Below, piece by piece: positions 54,303 through 63,533 of a stretch of 64,000 nt of DNA (the first letter of the stretch is position 1; every line of letters begins with the position of its first letter). The notes under the pieces are model-generated. The model was not told the origin of the DNA, did no database searches, and was given only the letters and a program-made list of their open reading frames with translations. The DNA lies in NCBI GenBank assembly GCA_016185185.1, contig JACPOD010000012.1, positions 1 through 64,000 of the forward strand, given 5' to 3'. Made by a program: the position numbers and the translations under genes. Origin of the DNA: Sphingobacteriales bacterium. GTDB lineage: Bacteria > Bacteroidota > Bacteroidia > Chitinophagales > Chitinophagaceae.

Positions 54303-55547
54303 TTATTTTTTAGTACTTCGGGCTAAATCATCTAAATATTTTTGGGTTTCTACCGGATAGTTGGTGATGTAGTGCGTTCGTATTAAAGAGGAACTTAGTT
54401 TGTCTTCGCCGGGTAAAAAAACAGCAATCGCTCTGGAAGGCTCTTTTGGCATATGGCAATCGATACAATTACGCTTCAGGATTTTTTCATCAACGGATGT
54501 GATGGTACAAAAATTATTATGCTCTTTATTATGACAACTCATACACCGCTGTGAAAAAACAATTAATTCGTTTTTTTCATTTTGATGCGGGTTGTGACAT
54601 GTAGTGCAGGTTAAGGTGCTTTTTTGCAAGAAGCATTTACTTAGCTTAAGCAAGCCCAGTTGGTTGCCATGCACATCAATATCCAGGGCTTCCCTGGCAG
54701 TGGAATCCCATGTAAAGAAATCAGCTAATTTATCACCAGCCACAAAACTGAAAGATGGTTTTGTCTTTTGCAGTTTTCCTCCATGGCATAGTGCACATAA
54801 GTCTAAACTTTGTTGCCGGGTAAACTTAGCCGGGTTAATAATGAATTTGGCGGTACTGTCAGCAGGATGTTGTGTTTGGTAAGCCACATGATCTGCTCCG
54901 GGGCCGTGACATCTTTCACAATCAATACCGTAGATAATTGTGTTTTTGTCAAAATCTTCTTTTGGTATTTCCGGAGCAGAAATTTTATTAATAAAAGTTG
55001 TATGACATTCCAGGCAGCGGGAAGTGATGATTCTGTTGAACACCGCTCTTTCGGGAAAGCCGGGGCTGTTACACCATTGATGTGCCTGTGTAAAATAAGT
55101 GATAGGAAGTTGATAGAGTTTATTGGCATCCCACCATAAATAGGTTTGACCTTTTGTACCTGAGCCGGTGACGATATCAAAGGGATGACTTTGTAATTTA
55201 TTTGCTCCGGAATATTGAACCTGGAAAAAACCATCAGCCGTTTTCTCCATGGCCATAAAGGTTCCGTTTGCATATGGAAATATATTATTGCCTGCTTCAA
55301 AACTTCCTTTGATACTTGCGGCAGTAGCTAATTCAGAAGTATGAAAATGTGCCGTATTAATATGGGTATCATAAATATTTTTATGACAGGACTGGCAGGA
55401 AGCGGAGCCGGCGAAATCTTTGGATGTTATTTTTTTAGCAGTTTTTTCTTTACGCATACACATGGTGAGGAATGAAACCGCAGCAATAATCAGCGACAGG
55501 GTGATGGCTGTTTTAATCCGGAATGGTATGGCAATCGTTTTATTCAT
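54303..55547 (-). CDS. Heptaheme c-type cytochrome
   Basis: About 414 residues from ATG 55547 (the TTG upstream is less likely). N-terminal membrane or lipoprotein signal (LSLIIAAVSFLTMC). Seven CxxCH heme motifs: CQSCH, CLECH, CERCH, CALCH, CTTCH, CMSCH, CIDCH. The arrangement with DCERCHGPGADH and NCIDCHMPKEPS matches multiheme cytochromes of the octaheme/pentaheme nitrite-reductase-like superfamily, which often pair with TPR or FG-GAP proteins. It probably moves electrons in the periplasm. It lies behind the terminator at 55589 and before the CRTAC1-type gene; a redox role in sugar oxidation here is an inference. Confidence 0.88.
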   Translation of the reverse strand: MNKTIAIPFRIKTAITLSLIIAAVSFLTMCMRKEKTAKKITSKDFAGSASCQSCHKNIYDTHINTAHFHTSELATAASIKGSFEAGNNIFPYANGTFMAMEKTADGFFQVQYSGANKLQSHPFDIVTGSGTKGQTYLWWDANKLYQLPITYFTQAHQWCNSPGFPERAVFNRIITSRCLECHTTFINKISAPEIPKEDFDKNTIIYGIDCERCHGPGADHVAYQTQHPADSTAKFIINPAKFTRQQSLDLCALCHGGKLQKTKPSFSFVAGDKLADFFTWDSTAREALDIDVHGNQLGLLKLSKCFLQKSTLTCTTCHNPHQNEKNELIVFSQRCMSCHNKEHNNFCTITSVDEKILKRNCIDCHMPKEPSRAIAVFLPGEDKLSSSLIRTHYITNYPVETQKYLDDLARSTKK

Positions 55548-55588
55548 TAAAAGATTCAAGACGAGAAATGATAATCGAGTATGCTGTT

Positions 55589-55619
55589 AAAAAAGGGTTG
55601 CACAGAACTGGCAACCCTT
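55589..55619 (-). terminator. Rho-independent terminator after the LamG gene
   Basis: A 9-bp perfect stem (AAGGGTTGC 55593-55601 with GCAACCCTT 55611-55619) has a 9-base loop and, on the minus strand, a run of T residues (complement of the A run from 55589). It separates PUL 2 (sigma to LamG) from the cytochrome gene. Confidence 0.85.
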
Positions 55620-55641
55620 AATGTATGACCCAAAACTACTG

Positions 55642-56496
55642 CTATTGTTTGCCGCTGTAAAGCACTGCTACTTCCGTTGCAGTTAATGCTTTTCCGTAGA
55701 AGCGGAACTGGTCTAAACCTCCATCCCAGTGCTGACCCCAGCCCATGTCTTTAATATTTCTGTTACCACCAATATCAAGACCCTGAACTTTTCCTGGGTC
55801 AATATTTTCGGCGCCGTGCGTTCCCCACTGAGGCACATTGGGATTAGCTACTCCATCCACATACAAGGTGAGTTTAGAAGTAGTAGCATCGTAAACAAAA
55901 GCCATGTGATGCCAGTTGTTATCCTGTACACCCGGAACTTTATTCCCTCCTTCCCAGGTGAGCCAGGTATCACATTTGCAATTATCATCTACCATGTAGA
56001 ATTTCACGATGGCAGAACTGGTGGGTGTCCATGTACCCCAGTCAAAAAGTAAAAACATGGAGAAGCCATAATCTCCCCATTTTTTATTAGCAGAAGGTAT
56101 AGTAAAGACAAAAGAAGCATTACCATTTGGAATGCCATTTCGTTTTTCCCAGAAGGAAATGGTAAAGCTTTTTGCATTAGCAGGAAAATCATTTACACCC
56201 GAATACTTGATAAATTTGGTACCATCGCCCTGGACGCCCTTGCCGGAAATCCCGGTAATGGGGGTTAACGGGTTGTCAGAAGGGAAATTAGCCCGGATGC
56301 TATCCACCGCATTCATCTGTGTACTGGTGGTAGTGCCGTCAAAAGCAGCATAAAATTTTAATGGTCCTCCCGGGGGGTTGCTATCCTGTGGATAATCACC
56401 CAATGCCGGGCGACTCAACTTTTTACATGCCGACCCTACTATTAGTATCGTCATGAATAAAGCAACGGCTTTGATATTTTTAATTGAATAATTCAT
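55642..56496 (-). CDS. LamG/concanavalin-like jellyroll lipoprotein (PUL surface glycan-binding candidate)
   Basis: About 284 residues from ATG 56496, lipobox IVGSAC. A single LamG-like laminin/pentraxin jellyroll: FTISFWEKRNG, NWHHMAFVYDATTSKLTLYVDGV and GGLDQFRFYGKALTATEVAVLY are its strand and calcium-loop motifs. It lies directly after SusD in PUL 2, the place of SusE/SusF-like surface glycan-binding proteins. The N-terminus has a short linker (RPALGDYPQDSNPPGGPLKF) before the domain. Ligand is unknown. The terminator at 55589 follows it. Confidence 0.88.
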   Translation of the reverse strand: MNYSIKNIKAVALFMTILIVGSACKKLSRPALGDYPQDSNPPGGPLKFYAAFDGTTTSTQMNAVDSIRANFPSDNPLTPITGISGKGVQGDGTKFIKYSGVNDFPANAKSFTISFWEKRNGIPNGNASFVFTIPSANKKWGDYGFSMFLLFDWGTWTPTSSAIVKFYMVDDNCKCDTWLTWEGGNKVPGVQDNNWHHMAFVYDATTSKLTLYVDGVANPNVPQWGTHGAENIDPGKVQGLDIGGNRNIKDMGWGQHWDGGLDQFRFYGKALTATEVAVLYSGKQ

Positions 56497-56527
56497 TGTC
56501 AAAAATTTTATTGATTAAAGTATTTTA

Positions 56528-58120
56528 TTACCACTCTGGATTTTGTTTTAAAACGTTTCCAGACAAATCAATGGCTTTCTGTGGAATGGGGTAATATCGG
56601 CAGCGGTTGGTATAGCCTAAACTACCGAGTACGCCAACAGCATCACCCCATCTAACCAAGTCATGGAAACGGTAGCCTTCCATAGCAAATTCCCATCTTC
56701 TTTCGTTTTTAATAGCCGTTCTCATTTGCGATTGACTGGTGAAACTTATAGGTGGCAAAATAGATGCGTTAGTGCCACGGGATCTGGCACGCACCATTTC
56801 CAGCATGGTTTCAGCAGTGGAGCCATCTCCTAATTCATTGGCTGCTTCTGCTTTCATTAATATAACATCTGCATAGCGGAAAATCCGGTGATTTAACCAG
56901 TCTGCTCCGCCGGAAGGACCGATTTGGCCGGTGAACTTTCTCATTTCCGGATCAGAATAAACTTTCTTGTTCCAATAGGGTTGATCTAATGAGGAGCCGG
57001 GATTATAAGGAGGTAACGTAGCTCCATATCCTCCGGAATCGGGTCCGCCATCATATTTTCCTGAATATAAAATAGTATATGTTTTTCTTGGGTCGCTGTT
57101 ATCCCATTCGTCTACTAATTTTTGGGTGGGTGTGTTCCATCCCCAGCCGAGATTCCAAACATTAGTGGCGCCGCCCTGGCGTACGTTTTGGCTGGTACCC
57201 CATGCTGTACCATTGTTATTGGTACCATCTTTTCCAATATTTGCCTGCATTTCGAAAATAGATTCAGAACTATTTTTTCCTTTTCCATCTATTCCATCTT
57301 TCCACAAGTCAGGGAATTTTGAAACCAACGTATATTGTCCCGAATTAATTACCGCATTACAATTGTCCAACGCTTTTTGGTAATGTTCGTTTGGGGTTCC
57401 AATACCGATTCCCGCTACACCTGCACGGTACATATGTGTCTGAGCCCACAAAGTGTAAGCCGCCCCTTTGGTTAATCTTCCCGGATAACCATTTACACCC
57501 GCAACAGCCCAGGTTAGGGGGAGGTATTGTGTGGCATTAGTGAGGTCTCTGTCAATTAATGCATAAATACTGTCTATTGGTGCTTTTGGTTTAATTCCAT
57601 CAGCTGCTTTGGTAAAGTAGAAGTCAATCTTGGGTACTTCACCGTAAGCTTTTGCTAATTCAAAATAGGAGTAAGCTCTGAAGAAATGTGCTTCTCCCAC
57701 ATTTCTTAAAGAAGCTTCATCCGTTAACTTTAATGAATCTGCATAATAGATTAATTTATTCGCAAGGCCTATCATGTAGTAATGATCATTCCAGTAAGTA
57801 TTGGTGGCCCAATCATCTTTTGTATACTGAAAAGTTTCAAATTCGGCGTTAATTTCAGCACCATCAGTAGTACTACTTCCCTTTTGTGCATCATCATCCC
57901 GGATACTGTTAAAATCGAGCCACGGAAGAGTGGAGAAACCTGCATACGATCTCAGGGTATTATACATACCAAGGCTTTGTGCTTCCAGTGTGCCTTGCGT
58001 TAAATCATCGAGTGTGGCGGAGAGGGGTTTGCGGTCTAAAAATTTCTTACAACCTGTAACTGTTATCAGCATAGGGATGGCCAGAATTAAACCCCACGTT
58101 ATTTTTTTTAATTTTTTCAT
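56528..58120 (-). CDS. SusD/RagB-family nutrient-binding lipoprotein (PUL 2)
   Basis: 530 residues, lipobox TVTGC and the opening KKFLDRKPLSATLDD typical of SusD. TPR helices (NVGEAHFFRAYSYFELAKAYGEVP), a central insertion, and the C-terminal signatures HRIFRYADVILMKAEAANELGD and IKNERRWEFAMEGYRFHDLVRWGD, ending NVLKQNPEW. It partners the SusC at 58150. It starts 29 bases after that SusC's stop and is followed by the LamG lipoprotein, giving the classic SusC-SusD-surface-protein order. Confidence 0.96.
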   Translation of the reverse strand: MKKLKKITWGLILAIPMLITVTGCKKFLDRKPLSATLDDLTQGTLEAQSLGMYNTLRSYAGFSTLPWLDFNSIRDDDAQKGSSTTDGAEINAEFETFQYTKDDWATNTYWNDHYYMIGLANKLIYYADSLKLTDEASLRNVGEAHFFRAYSYFELAKAYGEVPKIDFYFTKAADGIKPKAPIDSIYALIDRDLTNATQYLPLTWAVAGVNGYPGRLTKGAAYTLWAQTHMYRAGVAGIGIGTPNEHYQKALDNCNAVINSGQYTLVSKFPDLWKDGIDGKGKNSSESIFEMQANIGKDGTNNNGTAWGTSQNVRQGGATNVWNLGWGWNTPTQKLVDEWDNSDPRKTYTILYSGKYDGGPDSGGYGATLPPYNPGSSLDQPYWNKKVYSDPEMRKFTGQIGPSGGADWLNHRIFRYADVILMKAEAANELGDGSTAETMLEMVRARSRGTNASILPPISFTSQSQMRTAIKNERRWEFAMEGYRFHDLVRWGDAVGVLGSLGYTNRCRYYPIPQKAIDLSGNVLKQNPEW

Positions 58121-58149
58121 ATCTCAAAAAATTAAGTTTTTTAATTTTT

Positions 58150-61100
58150 TTAAAAGGTTATATTTAATCCCATTGTAGTCACTACCGGTATAGCGCCACC
58201 GGCATTATCATATCCAAAGGCTGTTGCATCACCTCCAAATTCCGTCGTGTAACCATAGTTATTTTTCCATGTCTTCAGATTCTGTGCATTAATGTAAACA
58301 CGCAGGTTTTTTATTTTATATCTTGAAATCAGATTTTGACTGAAAGTATAACTCAATTGGACATTCCTGAGCCGGAAATAACTACCGTCTTCAATATTGT
58401 AGGTAGAACCATTGTAGTTAAAGCGACGTGCCTGGCTGATGATTGGTACCCAGTTTGAAGTTCCGGGGCCATGCCACCTGTCTATTTTATCACCGGAATA
58501 ATTAACCCGCTGGAAGGGTGATTCCAAAGATCCCCATGTTCTGAATACCTGGTTGCCATATACACCTCCCATATCTATGGCCAACGCAATTCCTTTATAA
58601 TTGAGGTTTATATAACTGCCATAAGTAAACTTAGGTGTGGGGTTGCCAATGATTGTTCTGTCGTCCGGCGTAATCACACCATCTCTATTTACATCTTTGA
58701 ATTTAAAATCACCTGGCCCGTATGAACCGACAGATGAAGCCACAGGTGATTTTAAAATATCAGCATAGCTTTGATAGATACCTTCCACTACATACCCGTA
58801 AAATGAACCGATAGGCTCTCCGGGCATGGTCCTGCTTTCTGCACTTCCGTTATTTTGAAAGGCTCTAATCAACACACCTGTGGGCAGGTCTTTCGCCAGG
58901 CTTACCACTTTATTCTTGAGGAAAGTGATGTTGCCACCAAAATTTATTGAAAAGTCTTTGTTTATATTTTGATTCCATGAAGCAGTAAATTCTTCTCCCA
59001 TATTTTTAATACTACCTCCGTTGATCAATTCATTGGGCAAACCCAGTGAAGAGCGGTCAACATAGGTCATCAGATCCTTAGTCACTTTATTAAAGTAGTT
59101 CGCTTCAAAGCGTAAGCGGTTGCGGAAGGCATTTAACTCCACGCCTACTTCACCGGCATGTACGGTTTCCCATTTTAAATCCGGGTTAGGAATATAATCG
59201 GGCTGGGCTGCAGAAAAAATATTAGTGCCAAAAACCGCATTTGTTCCTGTTCTTAAGTTAGGATAGAAGGGGTAATTCAAAGGAGAACCATCCAGCCTGG
59301 AAGCTGTTTGGTTACCTAATACGCCAATAGAACCTTTAACTTTTACGTAATCAAATATTTTTTGATTTGACATAAAATCTTCCTTGCTTAATTCCCAGGC
59401 AGCACCCACAGCCCAGAATTTCTGTTGCCTGTTTTTCGCCGGTATTTGAGAGGAGGCGTCATTTCTAAGGGAAGCATTTAAGTAATATTTCCCTTTATAG
59501 TTATAAAGGATCCTTCCTAAAACAGATACAGTAGCATATTCATTTTGAAAGGAATTGGTATTGTTGGGATCCGGATCCACCACGCCAAAATTATAACCAG
59601 TATTCACGTACCAGAATCTTTTATCATTTGGGATTGGCAAGGCTGTAGCATCTGTTCCTTGTTTAACGGTTACTTTTCTGCCAAATGCGCCAAAGTAATA
59701 GGTGGTAAAGCCTGCAGTAGCCGTTATATTGTGGTCACCAAATGATTTTTTGAAAGTCAGGATATGATCCTGCTGGAATTTTTTATAATCCGCATTATTT
59801 TGTACAAATTGAGTACGGCTACTGTACAAATATGGGTTATTCGTTAATGGGTCATAGGCATAATACAAAGGGGTGTATTGTCTTTTATCCCTGTTACTAA
59901 TGTCTGCATAAAATGTTGATCTTAAATTGAAGTATTTTAAGAAGGTTAAATCTCCATATATACTTCCCACATTTCTGTATTCAATGTCAATATTTTTATT
60001 CCAGGTATTTTGCAATTCTAAAATAGGATTGACAACGCCGGAATTTTGAAGTGCATTATCCAGGCCGGAATATAAATTGGTAGTCACACTGTCTCCGCTG
60101 TAGGGATCCTGTATTTTAAATGATTTAGAACGGGCGGATACCTGTGGCATTACTTTTCTTGCCTCATCTAATACTCCAGTAGCATCATACGGATATTTTA
60201 TTCTGGTAGTATTAAAAACAACTCCCACTTTTAATGCTTTATTCAGCTTTAATTCATCGCTGAATGAAAGTTGCATTTTTTCCAGTTTTTCATGTAAAAT
60301 GATTCCCTCATCTGTAGTATAACCTAAGCCTAACGTGAAGCGGTTCTTTTCTGTACTGCCGGAGATACTCAGGTTATTGGCATTGAACTTTCCCGTCCTG
60401 GTAACTGCATCAATCCAATCTGTGTTAGAAGTGAGTGCAGAATAATCAGGAGTGGCTACACCGTTATTTGCATTTTCTTCTGCAAAAAGGGTGTTGAAGG
60501 CTGCCGCATCGGTCACCTTTATTTTATCCACCAGTTTTTTAAAACCGAAAGAAGTATTGAAGTTTACAACCACCTGTCCTACTTTAGCTTTTTTAGTCGT
60601 GATGGCTATCACACCGGTAGCGCCTTTTACCCCGAATATGGCGAGAGAGGAGGGGTCTTTTAAGATTTCAATGGATTCAATATCATTCGGATTCAGGTAA
60701 TCAATATTATCATTGAGTATACCATCTACCACATACAATGGGTGTACCTGGCCAATACTAACGGTACCTCTGATACGAATATCCGGAGCTTGTCCCGGTG
60801 TGCCGTTATTTACTACCGATAAACCGGCTACTCTTCCTTGTAAGGAGGCAATGGGATTGGTATTCGGTTTATCTGCGATGTCTTTTCCACTCACTTTTAC
60901 GATTGAACCCGTTAAGTCCCGTTTGCTGGCAGTACCATAACCAATAACCACCACTTCATCTAATTTTTGGGTAGACAATTTAAGCGATACATTAATAAAA
61001 TTTTTTCCTGCCACACTTACTTCTACGCTTTCGTATCCTACTGCAGAAATTTTCAGCACGGCATTATCAGACACCAGCAGCGAAAAGCCACCGGCTGCAT

Positions 61101-61575
61101 CCGTCACTGTACCACTCCGGGTTCCTTTAATCATAATACTGGCACTAGCAATAGCGTCCCCAGTTTCAGAGGTAACCCTTCCGGTAATTCTCATGTCAGG
61201 AGCAACAGTTTTTAATGAGTAAATAACCACCAGATTAGAACCGATTAGTTTGTAGCCTAAATCTTTTCCCGCTAGTAGTTTTGGCATAAACTCGCTCAGT
61301 TCCGCATTATTTGCCTCAACACTTACTTTGTCTTTAAGACCTTTAATGTCGCTGTTATAAAGAAAACGGTAAGTTCCCTGTTTTTCAATAGCCTTAAGAA
61401 CCTTGGTAATTTCGGTTTCATCAAGTTTCAGGCTGATCTTGTTTTGCCCTTTTGCCCCGGCAGAAACATGTAAGGAACCGATTAAAATTACAGCAGCAAT
61501 CAATTTCATAATCAGTAGAATTTTTTTGCATTGCCGGAGTGTATTTTCTCCAAGCGTTAGTCTGGATTTTTTCAT
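58150..61575 (-). CDS. SusC/RagA TonB-dependent receptor with N-terminal STN domain (PUL 2)
   Basis: About 1141 residues from ATG 61575 (MKKSRLTLGENT), chosen because it precedes a signal-type segment (KILLIMKLIAAVILIGSLHVSAGA); codons upstream overlap the intergenic region. Order: STN signalling domain (about 45-95, ISLKLDETEITKVLKAIEKQ), carboxypeptidase-like domain (about 125-205, ITGRVTSETGDAIASASIMIKG), TonB box region (LDEVVVIGYGTASKRDLTGSI), plug (IRIRGTVS, PLYVVDGILNDN, EILKDPSSLAIFGVKGATG) and beta-barrel with complete C-terminus. The STN domain contacts the anti-sigma FecR in the periplasm. Unlike the PUL 1 receptor this one is intact. Confidence 0.96.
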   Translation of the reverse strand: MKKSRLTLGENTLRQCKKILLIMKLIAAVILIGSLHVSAGAKGQNKISLKLDETEITKVLKAIEKQGTYRFLYNSDIKGLKDKVSVEANNAELSEFMPKLLAGKDLGYKLIGSNLVVIYSLKTVAPDMRITGRVTSETGDAIASASIMIKGTRSGTVTDAAGGFSLLVSDNAVLKISAVGYESVEVSVAGKNFINVSLKLSTQKLDEVVVIGYGTASKRDLTGSIVKVSGKDIADKPNTNPIASLQGRVAGLSVVNNGTPGQAPDIRIRGTVSIGQVHPLYVVDGILNDNIDYLNPNDIESIEILKDPSSLAIFGVKGATGVIAITTKKAKVGQVVVNFNTSFGFKKLVDKIKVTDAAAFNTLFAEENANNGVATPDYSALTSNTDWIDAVTRTGKFNANNLSISGSTEKNRFTLGLGYTTDEGIILHEKLEKMQLSFSDELKLNKALKVGVVFNTTRIKYPYDATGVLDEARKVMPQVSARSKSFKIQDPYSGDSVTTNLYSGLDNALQNSGVVNPILELQNTWNKNIDIEYRNVGSIYGDLTFLKYFNLRSTFYADISNRDKRQYTPLYYAYDPLTNNPYLYSSRTQFVQNNADYKKFQQDHILTFKKSFGDHNITATAGFTTYYFGAFGRKVTVKQGTDATALPIPNDKRFWYVNTGYNFGVVDPDPNNTNSFQNEYATVSVLGRILYNYKGKYYLNASLRNDASSQIPAKNRQQKFWAVGAAWELSKEDFMSNQKIFDYVKVKGSIGVLGNQTASRLDGSPLNYPFYPNLRTGTNAVFGTNIFSAAQPDYIPNPDLKWETVHAGEVGVELNAFRNRLRFEANYFNKVTKDLMTYVDRSSLGLPNELINGGSIKNMGEEFTASWNQNINKDFSINFGGNITFLKNKVVSLAKDLPTGVLIRAFQNNGSAESRTMPGEPIGSFYGYVVEGIYQSYADILKSPVASSVGSYGPGDFKFKDVNRDGVITPDDRTIIGNPTPKFTYGSYINLNYKGIALAIDMGGVYGNQVFRTWGSLESPFQRVNYSGDKIDRWHGPGTSNWVPIISQARRFNYNGSTYNIEDGSYFRLRNVQLSYTFSQNLISRYKIKNLRVYINAQNLKTWKNNYGYTTEFGGDATAFGYDNAGGAIPVVTTMGLNITF

Positions 61576-61690
61576 ACTTTTATTTAATGTTAAAGGGTTA
61601 TTTAAACGAAACTTGATTTCATTTTCAAGTTTCAAACGTAACCTGAGGGGATACCGCTGCAACGGTGCCCCTTTTCTTTTTTAGCTTGTA

Positions 61691-62791
61691 TTATTTAGTA
61701 AATATTTCAATGTTGTTACCGTTTATTTTATAGTTAAAATCACCACTTAGTTTTAAAGCCTGAAGGGCTTCGGAAATAGTTTCATTAATGAAGCTGCCCC
61801 TGAACACTATTTTTTTAGCAGATTCATCACGAAATTCAATTTTTACATTATACCATCTTTCCAGTTGCGTGGCAAGATCTTCGAATGGCATATCTTCAAA
61901 AGCCAGCCGGTTTTGGATCCACGATGTTTCTACAATAGAATTATCTGTTTTAGCATAAGTAAAGCCGGAAATTTTATAGGTTTCAACTGTATTCGCTTTT
62001 TCATCAAAATCTGGCTTGCTTTTGCTTGGTACTTCTGGCTCAGCTTTTTTAACTACAATAATCTTTTCATTAGGTTTCAACAGTACTTTTTTATCCGGTT
62101 TGCCAAGCCTTGTAACTTCAATGACCCCCCTTACCAGGCTCGCTTCAACCGTTTTGTCATTTGGGTATGACTTTACATTAAAAGCAGTACCCAAAACTCT
62201 TATGTCAATAACATTGGTATGTACAATGAATGGACGTTTAGGATCTTTAATTACATCAAAAAATGCTTCCCCTTCCAAAACCACTTCTCTTTGGGTGTTA
62301 TTAAAAGTGAGGAATGTAAGTTTACTGCCAGAATTCAACCAAACTTTAGAACCATCTGGTAAAATCGAATTTGTTTTGGTTCCATTAGTTGTTTGAATTT
62401 CCTTTACCACAGGTTGAGCAACTGCTTCTTTGACAGTAGATGCGGAAAAGTATAGAATGATCAAACTCAACCCAGCTATAGCCACAAAGATGGCTGCAGC
62501 CTTGAATATATTATGGGTGAATACTCGTTTTAGTAAGGAAACATTAGCTGCTTCTTCCACCTCAGTTTCCTCATTTTTTATTGCAGATAATAAGTGGGTA
62601 TTAAAAATTTCATCAATGTTATCAGGAGCTTCTTCTTTAACCGGGTGTTCCCAAAAGGAGGAAAGGGCTTCGTATGTTACCTGCGCATGGGGATTATTTC
62701 TCAATACTTCATTGAGTTGTTCTATTTCCTCAGCAGTAGCTTCGCCTGAGAGTTTACGGGCTATAAATCTCCACAACAAGTTTTCTTCCAT
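61691..62791 (-). CDS. FecR-family anti-sigma factor
   Basis: 366 residues: cytoplasmic N-terminal sigma-binding part (RFIARKLSGEATAEEIEQLNEVL), one membrane helix (about 95-115, AAAIFVAIAGLSLIILYF), the periplasmic FecR domain (about 130-220, TTNGTKTNSILPDGSKVWLNSGSKL ... VLEGEAFFDVIKDPKRPFIVHT) and the DUF4974 domain at the C-terminus (about 298-366, LAFEDMPFEDLATQLERWYNVKI ... FNYKINGNNIEIFTK). It binds the STN domain of the SusC encoded next and releases or activates the sigma factor encoded before it. Confidence 0.96.
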   Translation of the reverse strand: MEENLLWRFIARKLSGEATAEEIEQLNEVLRNNPHAQVTYEALSSFWEHPVKEEAPDNIDEIFNTHLLSAIKNEETEVEEAANVSLLKRVFTHNIFKAAAIFVAIAGLSLIILYFSASTVKEAVAQPVVKEIQTTNGTKTNSILPDGSKVWLNSGSKLTFLTFNNTQREVVLEGEAFFDVIKDPKRPFIVHTNVIDIRVLGTAFNVKSYPNDKTVEASLVRGVIEVTRLGKPDKKVLLKPNEKIIVVKKAEPEVPSKSKPDFDEKANTVETYKISGFTYAKTDNSIVETSWIQNRLAFEDMPFEDLATQLERWYNVKIEFRDESAKKIVFRGSFINETISEALQALKLSGDFNYKINGNNIEIFTK

Positions 62792-62849
62792 TTGCAGAAT
62801 TTGGCTATAAGCTAAGACAGGGAAATCGAATTAATCTACTAAAGGGTTC

Positions 62850-63437
62850 TTAATTATTTTTAGAAATAATTTCTTTCAGGCGGGAAAGGTTCTTAAACTC
62901 CAGGTTTATGGCCATAGCAATTCTTTTTACAGCAATGGCCATCTGGGCGTCAATGGTATTAACAGAAAGGCTGAGAATTTCAGATACCTCCTTGTATTTT
63001 AACCCATCTTCCCGTATAAGTTTAAAAATAATTTTACAACGTGGGGGGAGTTCATCAATGGCCTTGTTCAGTTTTTTCAGCATTTCAGAACTTATCAGGA
63101 TTTGCTCGGGGCTGGCATCATATTCTGCTATATCAATAGAAATGTCATCATATGGGGCAGTTGTAATTTCATGGGCCTTTTTGGCTATGTAATTAAGTGA
63201 ATTGTTTTTAGTTGCGGTATATAAATAAACCTTTATATTCTTAATCTCGTTAAGATGCGAACGATTGCGCCAGAGGTTAATAAAAACATCTTCTGTTATT
63301 TCTTCAGCTCTTTCTTTATTCTTGATAAAAGCAAATGCAAAATGGAAAAGCTTATTATAAAAGAGGTAGTATAGCTCCTTAAAAGCCTGTTCGTCATTGT
63401 ATAACGCTATCCTTTCCTGTAAGGATTGTAGGTCCAT
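62850..63437 (-). CDS. ECF-type RNA polymerase sigma factor (PUL/FecI-like)
   Basis: 195 residues. Sigma region 2: LFHFAFAFIKNKERAEEITEDVFINLWRNR; region 4: ELPPRCKIIFKLIREDGLKYKEVSEILSLSVNTIDAQMAIAVKRI. It is the first gene of PUL 2, followed by the FecR anti-sigma factor and the STN-type SusC, which makes a cell-surface signalling cascade: substrate at the receptor, FecR, sigma, then transcription of the locus. A possible promoter lies 43 bases upstream of the start. Confidence 0.95.
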   Translation of the reverse strand: MDLQSLQERIALYNDEQAFKELYYLFYNKLFHFAFAFIKNKERAEEITEDVFINLWRNRSHLNEIKNIKVYLYTATKNNSLNYIAKKAHEITTAPYDDISIDIAEYDASPEQILISSEMLKKLNKAIDELPPRCKIIFKLIREDGLKYKEVSEILSLSVNTIDAQMAIAVKRIAMAINLEFKNLSRLKEIISKNN

Positions 63438-63479
63438 CGCAAGCGGCAGTTTATAATCGCAGTTGAAGAAATCGAGAAC

Positions 63480-63510
63480 CGAATTTAGGATTTCTTAAAC
63501 AAATAACAAG
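63480..63510 (-). promoter_or_regulatory. Possible promoter of the sigma factor gene
   Basis: On the minus strand TTG (63507-63509) and TAAATTCG (63480-63487) are separated by 19 bases, close to the Bacteroidota consensus TTTG-N19-TAnnTTTG with one mismatch in the -7 element. It lies 43 bases before the sigma factor start. Found by eye only. Confidence 0.35.
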
Positions 63511-63533
63511 TAGAAATATATTTTAAAGGAAAA

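Noticed and set aside
54803-55300. 165-codon open frame overlapping the cytochrome gene
   Set aside because: It shares the strand but not the frame of the seven-heme cytochrome, whose CxxCH series is unambiguous.
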